Shown here: positions 1-11,857 of the stretch, in pieces
How the letters are laid out: each line of letters starts with the position of its first letter
Position numbering within the stretch: position 1 is the stretch's first letter
Assembly: GCF_020536995.1 (NCBI RefSeq)
Contig: NC_068359.1
Location: forward strand, 75,991,116 to 76,055,115
DNA: 64,000 bases
DNA from: Dreissena polymorpha
Taxonomy: Eukaryota > Mollusca > Bivalvia > Myida > Dreissenidae
Direction of reading: 5' to 3'
The notes under the pieces: model-generated
What the model saw: only the letters and a program-made list of their open reading frames with translations
Told to the model about the DNA's origin: nothing
Databases searched by the model: none
Program-made: the position numbers and the translations under genes

Positions 1-789
1 GTTTGTGTTATGGTCATGTATCCGCTATTTCTTGTGTTCCTATATTTTGTAAAATAATTTTCTGTTATTTAAGTGTAACATTACAATATAAATTTAGTAT
101 TATAGTTTGGTGATCTACAATAAGAATATACGACATCGGTTCCCGATAAAATAATAATTATTGTCTAAAGATGCTTATCCGATATGTATATAATGGTGAA
201 ACAATTTGGTTTAAATGCAGTGTGTGCTCATTTATTGTGTAATTCATTTATTTAATCCGATCGTTGAATATCGCAAAACTACGTATACAATTGGCAAAAG
301 TGTTATGATGTATTGTATTCATGGACTTGTAAACGAGACTAGCTTTGAATGGATTATCAAATTTATATAGCCATTTTAATTGGATAATGAAAACATTTTC
401 AAGTTTTATGAACTATGTGAATAAATGTGTATATAGTGTGAGTGGTGACAAATGAATTTTGTTAAATATTCATGAATGTTTATAATATTGATCCTGGCAT
501 GATCTTTGAAATGCATTTTTTTAAATTAAATCAATTGAAGTGTAGCGTGCACTAACCACGCCTACTTGCAGGGCACGCCCCGGCATGAAAGCCTGTGCGA
601 AAACATGTACAACGGGGAATTTGATTTGTATGCTTGAGAGTACGGATGTAAATAAACGAATCGAACTTACAATGGTGTTTGAGCCTGAAATAGTGTTCCT
701 TAAATGGTAAAACAATTGTATTCTGTAGAAGAAACAATAGATCAACATTCAGGTTTAATTTCACTTATTCAATTGGAGACGTTTCTAAC
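1..789. other. AT-rich, no recognised feature
   Basis: No coding, RNA or repeat signature is recognised. The two overlapping minus-strand frames near 521-764 show no codon bias or family motif. Confidence 0.5.
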
Positions 790-1250
790 GCAACACTTTT
801 CAAAATTTAATATCTCACTTATGAGTAAAGATTTTGATAAAGAATTGTACATGTGATCATTTGACTACAATCTGTGCAAGCTCGCGATAAAAGCATTCAA
901 CCGTGACGATCGGATACTTTAGCACGTGGGGCAGGTATTGTTTCGCCTTTTTGCACGTGGAAACGGTATAAGGCGACATTATTATATTTTTATTTCATCA
1001 TTCTAGGCGGGTTCTTACACCAGGAAAACATACAATTAATTTAAAAAAATCGTGACTCGCATGAGTATTCTGTAGCGCAACCGCGCTATTGGCATGTTGC
1101 TGGCTACCTTCCCCATATGCTAAAGCGTCCGATCGTCAGGGATAAATGATTTTATCGTGAGCTTGCACAACATGTTGGCAAATGATCCCATGTACATTTT
1201 TAAATCAAAAACTTTATTTGAGATATTTAAGTTTAAAAATTATTGCAATA
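790..1250. repeat. long imperfect inverted repeat (fold-back element)
   Basis: The left arm from about 795 mirrors the right arm to about 1245. Core matches are TGTGCAAGCTC at 873-883 against GAGCTTGCACAA at 1159-1170, and TGTACATGTGATCATTTG against CAAATGATCCCATGTACA. The arms run about 150-180 nt each with small differences around a central spacer that includes a GTAGCGCAACCGCGCTA hairpin. It looks like a non-autonomous fold-back transposon. Confidence 0.65.
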
Positions 1251-1409
1251 GAAAATTCACCAAGTGTAGCCCTTGTGGAAGGGTGACGAAACATCCATCG
1301 AAGTTTTATATATATAAACTGCATGGCTTCAATGAGAAAGAGATGTGCTTACGTTGAACATTACAGCCACGGGAGGACACACATGGAATTTAATAGCCAC
1401 TCGATTTTT

Positions 1410-1437
1410 AGCATAGGTGCGTTTAAGCACCTATGCT
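1410..1437. other. perfect 11-bp stem hairpin with 6-nt loop
   Basis: AGCATAGGTGC, loop GTTTAA, then GCACCTATGCT. A second small palindrome (TGGTATATACCA) follows immediately. The role is unknown and chance is possible in AT-rich DNA. Confidence 0.5.
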
Positions 1438-4428
1438 TATGGTATATACCACATTTCGAAAATCCACATCGATCGGTTGCCCTTTATGAAGCCTTACCTG
1501 ATCAAAAATCAGACAAAATATCTATTTAATTTAGTATATGGTCATTCTTACAATTTTTTTTGGAAACGTTTTTCTAACGTTTTCTTCCAAGAATATTGCT
1601 GACACCGTTTTTAGTGAATTTTTCTAAGACCGTTTTATGTCAAAAAATCTTCTTATAACCTAAAACAAATTTCGTTCGTAAAACAATTCTATCTGCACTA
1701 TAAATCTCAATCTCCTACGCAGTGGCCTCCCTTATACTAGAAGTTACTGACCGGGCGAAGCAAGGGAAGTAACTGCTGTGAGGAGTTTCTATAAAAAAAT
1801 CTGCATTCAGAAATCTGTATTCAGAACTCAATCTGTTGTGCACGTCTGCATCTAACGCTTACCACAAGTTTTAAGACAAATTCTTGACGCAGACGAATAG
1901 GGTAGCGTCTATTTTCATTTGTGAAAACAATAGTTCGATACAGATCTGTCCGTGCTTAAATTTTGAAAGGCTTGGGTAATTATTTTTCATAAGCGTTTCA
2001 AACACTGATGTAAATGGAAAGATTATCTATTTAAATAGTCGGTAATTGTTTGAAATTATTGATTTGAGAAATTCGCGGATGGCGATATCGAACTACATTA
2101 TACCACGTGACGCCATTCTTCCCTGTATCTTGCACCTATGCTTTTAACGCCATCGGCGCTCTCGTTTAGTTGTGAGCGTTAGCGCACGACTAACTCTACA
2201 GAGCATGTTTTGCAAATCAGTATGTGCTTAAAAGCCTTAACTCCGCTAAGAACCGTAACTCACTATGCTAGGAACGATTACCGCTGCCTGTCTGCACTGC
2301 AGACGACGAATGTTTGAGTATACCACTGCAGTGAGTGTATTTACCAGAATGTAAGACGACATTGGCCAGTCTAGTGTTTATCATTGAAATTTGTACATAT
2401 TGGCTGTTTTCAGGGAAACGGGGCTTAATGCATGTCAAATAAGATTAGCATGTGCAATGCGCGCAAGCTAATCAAGGACGACAATGCTGTTCAGGGAACA
2501 ACTTCAGGGCCTTCAGCGCTTTGATTTTATTCGTGACTTTTCACAATGGTATCATTTTACCTTGTACGATTTTGAGAATTCGACTTTTAAAATGATCTTT
2601 TAAATTTAATTCTTCAAGTTATATATTTTTGTGTCAATCATTTTCCATTAAATTAACAGAAATTTATAATGTTTTGAATTATTATTGATCCAAATTTCAA
2701 CATAATCCGTAAAAAAAATAAGGGAGCTATATTGATTTGAATACGTGTTGGGTTAGAAAAGTCTCCAAGTGTATTATTTTGTTGTCACCCACGCAAAGTG
2801 AAACGAAAAGTTTTAACATGGATTTGACCTTAGCGTACAACATTGAGGTCACGTGATTCCTATTTGAAGTCCGAGTACTGGGGAAAACTGCTGCCAAAGT
2901 TTAAGCTAATTTCTCATTATATGCATTGTGCTAAATTAATGAAAAAAAACTGTTTGCAAGTGAAAAAGCAAGAAATACCGTTTCAGATCATTCTAGAGTT
3001 AAAGTCAAAGAAGTTTTTTAAATAAATAAATCGGACGAAAAGTGATTCGCTGTGTATATCTTATAAATATGTGTGTATATGACAATATTGTTCACATAAA
3101 TATGTGCTTAAATAAACTAGTCAAACATGGTTGTGTTTAACAATAATGCTCGTTATAGCGCGATTCAGGAGTAAGTTAATGAAGTCAAAGTAACAAAGAT
3201 TAAACATACTTTGCAAAACAACGTAACTGTCTTAATAATTGCCTCCCCTACAACAATTACTTCCCTTGATCCTTATTAAAGAACAGTTTATCATTCTATT
3301 GTAATATCATGAGACAAAATTTGTATATAAATGAGTAACAAATAAAACTCTTAAGCGATATACCAAAATAAATCACAAATATTTGTATAAATGTAAAGAA
3401 TATATTAACGAGAAACGTTTTCATATAAACTGATCAAAAAAAGCATAACCTATGAATATGCCACAGGGCTCTATCTTGTAGAATGAGACCTGCCATTCTA
3501 GGTTTACATGAAAACTGGGATTAGAAGCAGGCCGGCTCGTGCCACGTCTGTGCCGACAAACCCAGGACACTCTCTATACACAAATAATAAGGATTCCAAT
3601 CAATTTTAAACAGCGTTAAGATTTACGATCAATAAAAATCGTAGGCATTTTTATTGCAAATGATTTCTTTGTGTAACATAATGCTATTGCTTGTTTAACA
3701 AGCATACATTTATGTAAACAACGTTAATATCTTTAACTCAATTAATACGTACAGGCCCATCACAAGCATGTTTAGAGTGATGCGTCTAAATTAACTTTCA
3801 TGTAACATAAAAGCCGTTTCTAAATCAAAACAGAGACAATCTTCGGGTTGAAGAGATCATTGTTTAAAATCAACAACACATCTTTAAATTATGTATTAAC
3901 CTTTGTAGTAGTTTGTAACCCATATTGCAAGTATGTGACTAAAGACACACTAGTTACTTAAGTTGCGTTTAAATGCCGTCATCTCTGTTACTATTGATAA
4001 CCTGTATCGCATTAAAAATGAAACAAATATGTGCATTTTTCGTGGTTTAGTAAACTACATCTATATACCGTTTGATAAGGTCTGAAGCAAACAGCTGCGA
4101 TGGTTGCCTCCCATGTCTTTCGTTCCTGGACAGCATCCTTCGGTACGTCAGCGATCCTTTCCAAGGCCTCCCGGTGGTAACCAGTCAGTTCGCGCCGCTT
4201 GTACTGTTACTGTTGCGACACACCCCGTGACGGTAAAGTTTTGCCTAATGTTGAACAGGTGGGGTTTCCTCATGGTACTCCCCCCCCCCCCCCTCAACTT
4301 TTTGTTATCCTAGTAGTTTAATTAGATAAGAGTGCTGGGACACCTTCCGGTCACGAGTCTTCAACAGGACACTTAAAACGATTATTTTTTTATTTTTGGT
4401 TTTAGTGAACTAATGTATAAATTAGAAT
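1438..4428. other. AT-rich intergenic, no recognised gene
   Basis: No gene or known repeat is recognised. A short GC-richer patch at about 4058-4212 keeps one minus-strand frame open for about 51 codons (includes ELTGYHREALERIADVPKDA). It ends near a C homopolymer at about 4278-4291. It could be a transposon coding remnant. Confidence 0.4.
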
Positions 4429-4429
4429 T

Positions 4430-4850
4430 GTACATGATGTTGATTTATGACTGTCCTGGAATTGTACATGATGTTTGTTGATGACTGAATAAAATGATGA
4501 CTGTCCTGGAAATGTGCATCATGTTGGTTGATGACTGAATAAAATGATGACTGTCCTGGAAATGAACATGATGTTGGTTGATGACTGAATAAAATGATGA
4601 CTGTCCTGGAAATGAACATGATGTTGGTTGATGACTGAATAAATGGATGACTGTCCTGGAAATGAACATAATGTTGGTTGATGACTGAATAAAATGATGA
4701 CTGTCCTAGAAATGTACACGATGTTGGTTGATGACTGAATAAAATGATGACTGTCCTGGAAATGAACATGATGTTAGTTGATGACTGAATAAAATAAAGA
4801 CTGTCCTGGTGTACATGATGTTGGTTGATGACTGAATAAATGGATGGTCG
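4430..4850. repeat. 50-bp minisatellite, about 8 copies
   Basis: The unit contains GACTGTCCTGGAAATGAACA followed by TGATGTTGGTTGATGACTGA and ATAAAATGAT. The period is exactly 50 bp for several copies, with scattered substitutions and shorter end units. The open frames across it result from the repetition. Confidence 0.95.
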
Positions 4851-5075
4851 TCCTTTGAATGTCAGCTGTTAGTGCAATAGGTATGCTGACCTAATTCTTG
4901 TTCCCGATTGTTTTCAATTCAGTTCCCACCCTAATCTTTTCAATATTTTTACTCGTCCTTTTGTGCACATTCGCTTATTGGACCTTATGGCTCACAAGGG
5001 ACAATTATCTGTAGTGAGGCAAAAGGGCTAAAACAATAATAACAAAAAGCCGAAGAATAAATGTACAGAAAACAT

Positions 5076-5081
5076 TTTATT
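5076..5081 (-). promoter_or_regulatory. candidate distal poly(A) signal for Pcl
   Basis: TTTATT on the plus strand is AATAAA on the gene strand, followed by a U-rich stretch (TTTGTTATTATTGTTTTAG). I saw no AATAAA between 11212 and about 9,700 outside repeats. A 3'UTR of about 6 kb would then contain a MITE and pearl elements. A variant signal nearer the stop is equally possible. Confidence 0.25.
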
Positions 5082-5361
5082 CACAGACAGAATATTGGAT
5101 TAGACATTTCAAGATGAATCAACAAAACATGAGGCAACATTTATTTACACTAGTCAGTAATGCAGAAATACTTTGCAATCTTAAAAGTTACAACAGAGAA
5201 CATGTTAGTCTTGCACACAATACAACTTTGAACACACTTGTAATAAAACCACAACAAGTTCATAAGGTAAGTACTTTGATGTCTTCATAAGGTAAGTACT
5301 TTGATGTCTTTTATAGACAGAATATGCATGTTCCACATGTATGATCTTATTTTTTGAGTAT

Positions 5362-5618
5362 TTGAGCCCCATTCTGTGAAAAATGGGCTTAATGCATGGG
5401 CGTAAAGTGTTTTCTCGATTTGCCTCTGCAATCCCCACAGGCTAATCAGGAACAGCACTTTCTGCTTTAATGGAATGTTTCCTTGAAAGGAAGTCTAATC
5501 AAACTGAAAATCCAGTCTAGGCAGAAAGAGACTTCCCTGATTAGCCTGTGAGGACTGCACAGGCTAATCTCCTGACAACACTTTCAGCACATGCATTAAG
5601 CCCTGTTTTCCCAGAGCT
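5362..5618. mobile_element. palindromic TTAATGCA-type MITE
   Basis: The left end is GGGCTTAATGCATGG and the right end CATGCATTAAGCCC, with inner palindromic parts (AGCCTGTG...CACAGGCT). This MITE occurs about eleven times in the window, whole or partial, and is the commonest short repeat here. Confidence 0.85.
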
Positions 5619-6625
5619 CTTTTTATCTGGCCATCACCAAAACAAGAAGAGTGGTTACAAAATATATGATTTTGATTCATAAAATAAGTATTAACAACCA
5701 ATATTCACAATTACCCACTTGCCTGAATCTTTGTTTAACTTTCTTATAAATAAGTAACCTAATGCAAATGGTAAATACATACTGAAAGTAAGCCATGAAC
5801 TTCATTTGAGCTTTTTTAAGTTACATAATTTGAACTCAATGAATTAACATGGAATGACCAACAGAGCAACCATTTTTCTTTCATAAACGAAGAAGCCTTC
5901 ATTTGAATTTATTTATAAGAATGTGTTCTTACATTTGATATTGGCTTACTTTTTCAACAACATCTATTTTATGATAAAACCTCTTCTCAACTTTACTTCA
6001 TAGTTTTAATCCAATATCTGTTGTTTATGTTAAGTAGTGTTGACGGAATGTTTCAAAGTTCAAATGCTATACCATCATTCTTACTCATACTGCTATAGTC
6101 ACATAAGAAACACTTTGCCCTTAAAAGAATCAGGAACAGCACATTCAAGGAGATGGATTTAGAAGGAACTTCTTTTGATTGTACTGGCAAAATGTGAATG
6201 AACTGACACTTACCTTTTAAAGTGTGCCAACTGTGTTAAGAAAAACTGACTTCAATCGTTCATTCCATTCATTTGTATTATAATTTAATATTTTATTTTA
6301 TAGTACAAAATAGTATATGCTATGGTTTATTTTACATATTATTTTCATTTACAGATTCCATTATTTTTTTACAATAATTTTTTTTGCACATTAAATTGCA
6401 ATATGAACAAAATGAGCTTTTAAAGCTTTTTCTAGTAAAATATAGTTCAGTCTCAAACAATTGTTGAAGGCTTCTCTTTTGGTGCTGCAAAATTTTCAGT
6501 TATCTATAACTAATAAGGAAGTATTAGTAATAAGTTTTAAATCTAATTACTAAAAACATGAATCCTCAAAAGCATGTCAATGAAAAAAGGAAGGCCAAAA
6601 GCCCTAGGGCGCTCACAAGGTTTAA
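5619..6625. other. AT-rich, no recognised feature
   Basis: No gene, RNA or repeat family is recognised. It could belong to a long Pcl 3'UTR. Confidence 0.4.
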
Positions 6626-6773
6626 ACAAGAGCACCGCCTTGCGGGTGCAGACCGCTCATCTATTTTTCTTTTTAAAGGTGTAGGGACCTAATTTCAATC
6701 ACAAAGGACGGAGGGGTGGAGTGGTGAGGGGTGTTTAGTGTGGGGGTGTGGTCATTTATTAGATTATCTTTCA

Positions 6774-7461
6774 ACAAGGGACAAAATTGTCACAAAACCA
6801 GGTTTTCATTGTGAAAAAAAAATCTGATAAAGGGAGAAAACTCAAACTGAACTTTTGAAATGACCAAAAAAAATTAACCCCCTTTGTAATTTTTTTTTTT
6901 TTTTTTAAATCTATTTTTAGTCGTGGCGACCTTGACATTGGAGATATTGACGTGATTCTTTCGTGGGACACACCGTCCCATGATGGTGAACAAATGTGCC
7001 AAATGATTTTAAAATCTCACAATGAATGACATAGTTATGGCCAGGACAAGCTCATTTATGGCCATTTTTGACCTTTGAACTCAAAGTGTGACCTTGACCT
7101 TGGAGATATCGACGTAATTATTTCGCGCGACACACCGTCCAATGATGGTGAACAGATGTGCCAAATGATTTTAAAATCTGACGATGAACGACATAGTTAT
7201 GGCTCGGACAAGCTCATTTATGGCCATTTTTGACCTTTGAACTCAAAGTGTGACCTTGACCTTGGAGATATCGACGTAATTATTTCGCGCGACACACCGT
7301 CCAATGATGGTGAACAAATGTGCCAAATGATTTTAAAATCTGACAATGAACGACATAGTTATGGCCCGGACAAGCTTATTCTGCCAGCCCGCCAGCCAGC
7401 CAGCTAGCCCGCCCGCATTCGCCAATCTAATAACCAGTTTTTTCCTTCGGAAAACCTGGTT
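6774..7461 (+). mobile_element. pearl-type element with about 176-bp core repeats and 3' hairpin
   Basis: Left end ACAAGGGACAAAATTGTCAC; about three core units containing GACACACCGTCCAATGATGG; then a CCAGCCAGCC microsatellite and a right-end hairpin (AACCAGTTTTTTCC/GGAAAACCTGGTT). The architecture of left end, core repeats, microsatellite and hairpin is that of bivalve pearl elements, often linked to Helitron-like elements. Confidence 0.75.
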
Positions 7462-7586
7462 AAAAATGCAAAAAAAAACATTACTTTTTTGGGGGGGAGT
7501 GGAGTTCTTGGGTGGGATGGTTGGACGGTATTTCAAAAATATAATAATAATATAAATATTTGTGTTTTTAACAATGTTTGATAAAA

Positions 7587-8193
7587 ACAAGAGATGTGTT
7601 TGTCAGAAACACAATGCCCCCTATTGCGCCACTTTGAATTTTTATTTTTTATTTTTACTTTGACCTAGAAGGATGCCCTTGACCTTGAAGGATGACCTTG
7701 AACTTCCACCACTCAAAATGTGCAGCTTCATGAGATACACATGCATGCCAAATATAAAGTTGCTATCTTCAATATTTAAAAAGTTATGGCCAATGTTAAA
7801 GTTTTCAGATGGACAGACACCATATATTTGACATTTGACTTTGAAGGATGGCCTTCACCTTTCACCACTCAAAATGTACAGCTCCATGAGATACACATGC
7901 ATGCCAAATATCAAGTTGCTATCTTCAATATTGAAAAAGTTATGGCCAATGTTAAAGTTTTCGGACGGACAGACACCATAAATTTGACATTTGACCTTGA
8001 AGGATGACCTTGACCTTTCACCACTCAAAATGTGCAGCTCCATGAGATACACATGTATGCCAAATATCAAGTTGCTATCTTAAAAAGTGAAAAAGTTATG
8101 GCCAATGTTAATGTTTTTTTCGGACTGAAGGACAGACTGACTGACATACTGACAGACAGTTCAACTGCTATATGCCACCTACTGGGGGCATAA
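7587..8193 (+). mobile_element. pearl-type element (GAAGGATGACCTTGACC family)
   Basis: It starts ACAAGAGATGTGTTTGTCAG, has about three core units with CTCCATGAGATACACATGCA, a GACAGACTGACTGACA tract and an end GGGGGCATAA. The same family recurs at 17976, 31707, 57961 and 58279. Confidence 0.8.
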
Positions 8194-9344
8194 AAAAAAA
8201 TTGTGGGGGGCGGGGGTGGGGGGGGGGGGTATAGTGTAAGGGTGTGGTGGTCATTTATTGGATGATCTTTAATTTAAAAAAAAAATAATGGGGGGGATTC
8301 AGGGGGGGGGGGGGGGGGCGTTAGGGATGGTTTGGACGGTGTCAATTGCGGTATGTCAGGTAAGAGTTGTTTTGTTAGTATCAATCGAATCTAATCATAA
8401 ATAAAGAAGTTATGGCAATTTTAGCAAAATTTAATAATTTGACCTTGAGAGTCAAGGTCATTCAAAAGTCAAGGTAAAATTCAACTTGCCAGGTAAAGTA
8501 CCCTCATGATAGCATGAAAGTATTTAATGTTTAAAAGCAATAGCCTTGATACTTTAGAAGTAAAGTGAATCTAAACACAAAATGTAACCATATATTCAAA
8601 GTTACTAAGTCAAAAAAGGGCCATAATTCCGTAAAAATGACAACCAGAGTTATGCAACTTGTCCTTTACTTGTCCTTTACTGTCCCCTTATGATAATTTG
8701 CGAGTGTTCCAAGTATGAAAGCAATATCTATGATACTTTAGGGGTAAAGTGGACCAAAACACAAAACTTAACCAAATTTTCAAGTATTAAGGGCCCATAA
8801 TTCCGTCCAAATGCCAGTCAGAGTTACATAACTTTGCCTGCACAGTCCCCTTATGATAGTTAATAAGTGTTTCAAGTATGAAAGCAATAGCTTTGATACT
8901 GCAGGAATAAAGTGGACCTAAACACAAAACTTAACCAAAATTTCAACTTTCTAAGTAAAAAAAGGGCACATAATTCCGTCAAAATGCCAGTCAGAGTTAC
9001 ATAACTTTGCCTGCATAGTCCCCTTATGATAGTTAGTAAGCATTGCAAGTATGAAAGCAATAGCTTTGATACTTAAGGAATAAAATGGACCTAAACACAA
9101 AACTTAACCAAATTTTTCAATTTTCTAAGTATAAAAAGGGCACATAATTCAGAATTATCTAACTTTGCCTGCCCAGTCCCCTCATGATTGTAAGCAAGTG
9201 TACCAAGTTTGAATGCAATAGCATTGATATTTTATGAGAAAAGTGTACCTTAACGCAAAACTTAACCGGACGTCGAGGCCAAGGTGATGACAATAGTTCT
9301 TTTTTTTTTTCAAAAAATAGATGAGCTAAAAAATCTGCCACCAA

Positions 9345-9755
9345 AATTGCAAGCCCTGTTTGTGATTACAACCACAATCATTTTCAAACTTTAAAGCCTT
9401 GATATTATAATATCAAAAAGAATTCATGTTCTGAGCATATGACCCTATTCTGAACTCAGCAGAGATTTTCAAAAGGACAAGTTTTCTGACAAGTTTTATA
9501 AAGATTTGGCAATAAATGTGTCCTCTAGTCTGTTCATAAGCTTTTTATTTAATTTGACCTAGTTTTAAACCCCATATGACCCAATTTTACATTCGCCTAA
9601 GATTTCAAAGGGACAAATGTTCTCACCAAGTTTCATAAAGATCTGGCAATGGATGTGGTCTCAAGAGGGTTCACATGGTAAAGGCTGATGACACAGGACA
9701 GACAAAAGGTGATTGCAAAAGCTGAGCATGAGCATGTCTTGCTCAGGTCACCTAA
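9345..9755 (+). mobile_element. pearl-type element, right part
   Basis: Right-end motif GCTGAGCATGAGCATGTCTT, like the end of the copy at 55716-56880, preceded by a short GACAGGACAGAC tract and two degenerate core units (TTCATAAAGATYTGGCAAT). The left boundary is unclear. Confidence 0.5.
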
Positions 9756-10870
9756 AAAAATATCATAAATAATAAAATTGGACCAAATCTCTCACGATTG
9801 ATAACCATGTTATGAAAAAAATATCATATAAGCACTTTACAATTATCAACAATTTTTTTTTTTAAGAATCTAACTTGCAATGAAATTCAAATCAGATAAA
9901 AATCACAGATACATATAAGATTCATACAAGTTCACAGACTCATTCTTTACACTTATCTGAACAAAACAACATATTCGCAACTTTCTTATATACAGTTACC
10001 AAGTTAGAGAATGAAAAAAATAAAATACAAGAATATAATAACAAGCACATTGGTACAAACACATGTTAAATCTCGTCAATGCCCATGTTTAAGATGTATC
10101 TGTTCATGCGTTGAGTAACAAATCAAAGAAATTTGATACCATGGCATATTTCATCAAATATTTATGCTGTAAATGAAATTACACACTATGATTGTATGAT
10201 TACAAATAATCTTTAGTATCTGCTTGCAGTTTTATATTTCATACAATTGATTAGCTATGGCATGTCAATTAAGTTTTGAGTACACCAATAAACACAATAT
10301 ATTTCAGTGGTAAATAACTGCAAACAATTGCATAATCCACTAGATTACACGTATTTTTTTTAACAAAAAAGCGAATATCAGTAAAAACAGAAAAACAACT
10401 ATGTTTTAGAAACTGGTTAAATAAATGACCATACAGTAGTGTTCAATCTCACAATTCTGATGTACTTCAAAACTACCTATTGATGTTTGTTACAACTTTG
10501 TAGAAGTTATTTCTAGCATAGAAAACAAACTTATTTACTAAACAAGAACACCTCTTAAGTTTTAACAATGTACAACAGTACAATCTGGCTCATTCTATTG
10601 TATATCAAAACTTGACTGCTAATCTGCAAAGATAAGAGAGAATTCTTACCAACAAATTTTATATTCCAAGTATTTTTCTCATAAATCTTTGCTTAAAATA
10701 TCAAAATGCCAAATAAACTCCAATAGACATTTTCACTATATTAACTTTGAGCTTATTTACAATATAAATGCTGAAAAACGAACAATAATAAAAATTCAAC
10801 AGTAACCCAACCAAAACCTGACTCTATTCAGTATCAGAATAAGTAAAGCACAGTTTCAAAATACATATTA
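9756..10870. other. AT-rich, no recognised feature; possible Pcl 3'UTR
   Basis: No repeat or frame is recognised. It lies downstream of the Pcl stop and could be transcribed with it. Confidence 0.35.
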
Positions 10871-11096
10871 GACTCTCTCTTGAAAAAGGGGGCTTAATAA
10901 AGTAAGCACAGGCTAACCAGGCACGACACTTTCCATTTTGTATGTTAGTTTTCAGTTAAATGAAGTATCTTCTTAACCAAAATTCAGTCTGTGCGGAAAG
11001 TGTCGTCCATGCTAAGCCTGTGCAAACTGCACAGGCTAATCTGGGAAGACACACTATGCACATGCATTAAGCCCTTTTCCCCCGAGCAAGGCTCGT
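10871..11096. mobile_element. palindromic TTAATGCA-type MITE just downstream of the Pcl stop
   Basis: Ends GGGCTTAATAAAG and CATGCATTAAGCCC, with inner ACAGGCTAAYC motifs. If the 3'UTR reaches past 10.9 kb, this MITE would be transcribed and could fold into a long stem. Confidence 0.8.
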
Positions 11097-11212
11097 ACCC
11101 ATCAGTCATACATTATAAAAAAAAATCACCCACACATGGTCAAACTTCTCTAGTAAACATCCTTACTGTAATTTGCAATTATCCGATGAATGGAACACAT
11201 TCAAACCCAAAC

Positions 11213-11857
11213 CTAATGGTCCCACGTAACCAAGTAATCCACAAGCCCATCCTTATTGTACCGCTTCCCGCAGACAAAAAACCCATTCTCATAACCAGTC
11301 TTCTTACTGAAGGAGCAGAAGTAGTTCTTGTACTCCCGTAGCTGCTTCACAGTTATATCGCTTTCCTCTGCCGCAGCTTTCTCTGAGTCTGTCAAATCTG
11401 GCGTGATGCTCTGTCTCGATCGAGATTTACGCGCCCTTGTCTTGCGTTTTTCTTCTTCGCTGGTACCCTGCACATCCAACAGGGCCTTTGGCTGCAGAGG
11501 CAGGGCAACAGTCGACGGCTTGTCCTTGATTTCAGGCATCGGTGGTGTCCCGTTACAAGCGCTTGGTACAACCGGTTCCATCTTCTCTAAAACAGGGGGA
11601 CCGTCTTCCGGATCGAGTCCATCATCAGATCCAGCTCTGCCCTGTATTGGACTCTGGTACTTGCACCAGATTTTCGATTTGGCACTTTCCCGTTTTTTCA
11701 GCTCTATCCCCTCGACTTCCAGGATAAATGGGTTGGCATCAGACGTGTAGCAGTCAGTCAAGGGTATAAGTCTGTCCAGAAGAAAGAGGGGAGTTTCCAG
11801 CGGCAACTTGGAGACTTCCTGCTTGACAACCACAGAGTGAGGGTCACGTTCGTGTTC
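11213..11857 (-). CDS. Pcl: Pcl exon 16: C-terminal linker and MTF2_C SUZ12-binding tail, stop codon
   Basis: The acceptor ATTTTTAG|GAACAC opens 645 nt in phase 0, ending in TAG at 11213-11215 (214 residues). Most of it is a polar linker with an acidic patch and a basic run (EEEKRKTRARKSRSRQS). The last 45 residues include REYKNYFCSFSKKTGYENGF and end GLVDYLVTWDH. This fits the C-terminal domain of PHF1, MTF2 and PHF19 (NSITSYFGAAGR...RVTLDGKVQYLVEW), the part that binds SUZ12. It ends right at the YLVTW core, a little shorter than vertebrate tails. A palindromic MITE lies about 120 bp downstream. Confidence 0.94.
   Translation of the reverse strand, partial: EHERDPHSVVVKQEVSKLPLETPLFLLDRLIPLTDCYTSDANPFILEVEGIELKKRESAKSKIWCKYQSPIQGRAGSDDGLDPEDGPPVLEKMEPVVPSACNGTPPMPEIKDKPSTVALPLQPKALLDVQGTSEEEKRKTRARKSRSRQSITPDLTDSEKAAAEESDITVKQLREYKNYFCSFSKKTGYENGFFVCGKRYNKDGLVDYLVTWDH

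Larger units (their letters stand above)
6626..9333 (+). mobile_element. GAGCACCGCC-type dispersed repeat with two nested pearl elements
   Basis: It starts ACAAGAGCACCGCCTTGCGG and ends AAAAAATAGATGAGCTAAAA, the same ends as the copies at 32873 and 34407. Inner tandem units carry CCCTTATGATAGTTAGTAAG and AAGTGGACCTAAACACAAAA motifs. Two pearl-type elements (6774-7461 and 7587-8193) are inserted in it. No coding sequence. Confidence 0.75.

Noticed and set aside
4422-4769. 115-codon frame rich in MFISRTVIILFSHQPTS repeats
   Set aside because: It is the 50-bp minisatellite read in three frames, not a protein gene.
7786-8070. Frames with VMANVKVFGRTDTI text
   Set aside because: Read-through of pearl core repeats; identical peptides recur at other copies of the repeat.
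11328-11750. 140-codon plus-strand frame
   Set aside because: Shadow of Pcl exon 16, which has family homology and correct splicing on the other strand.
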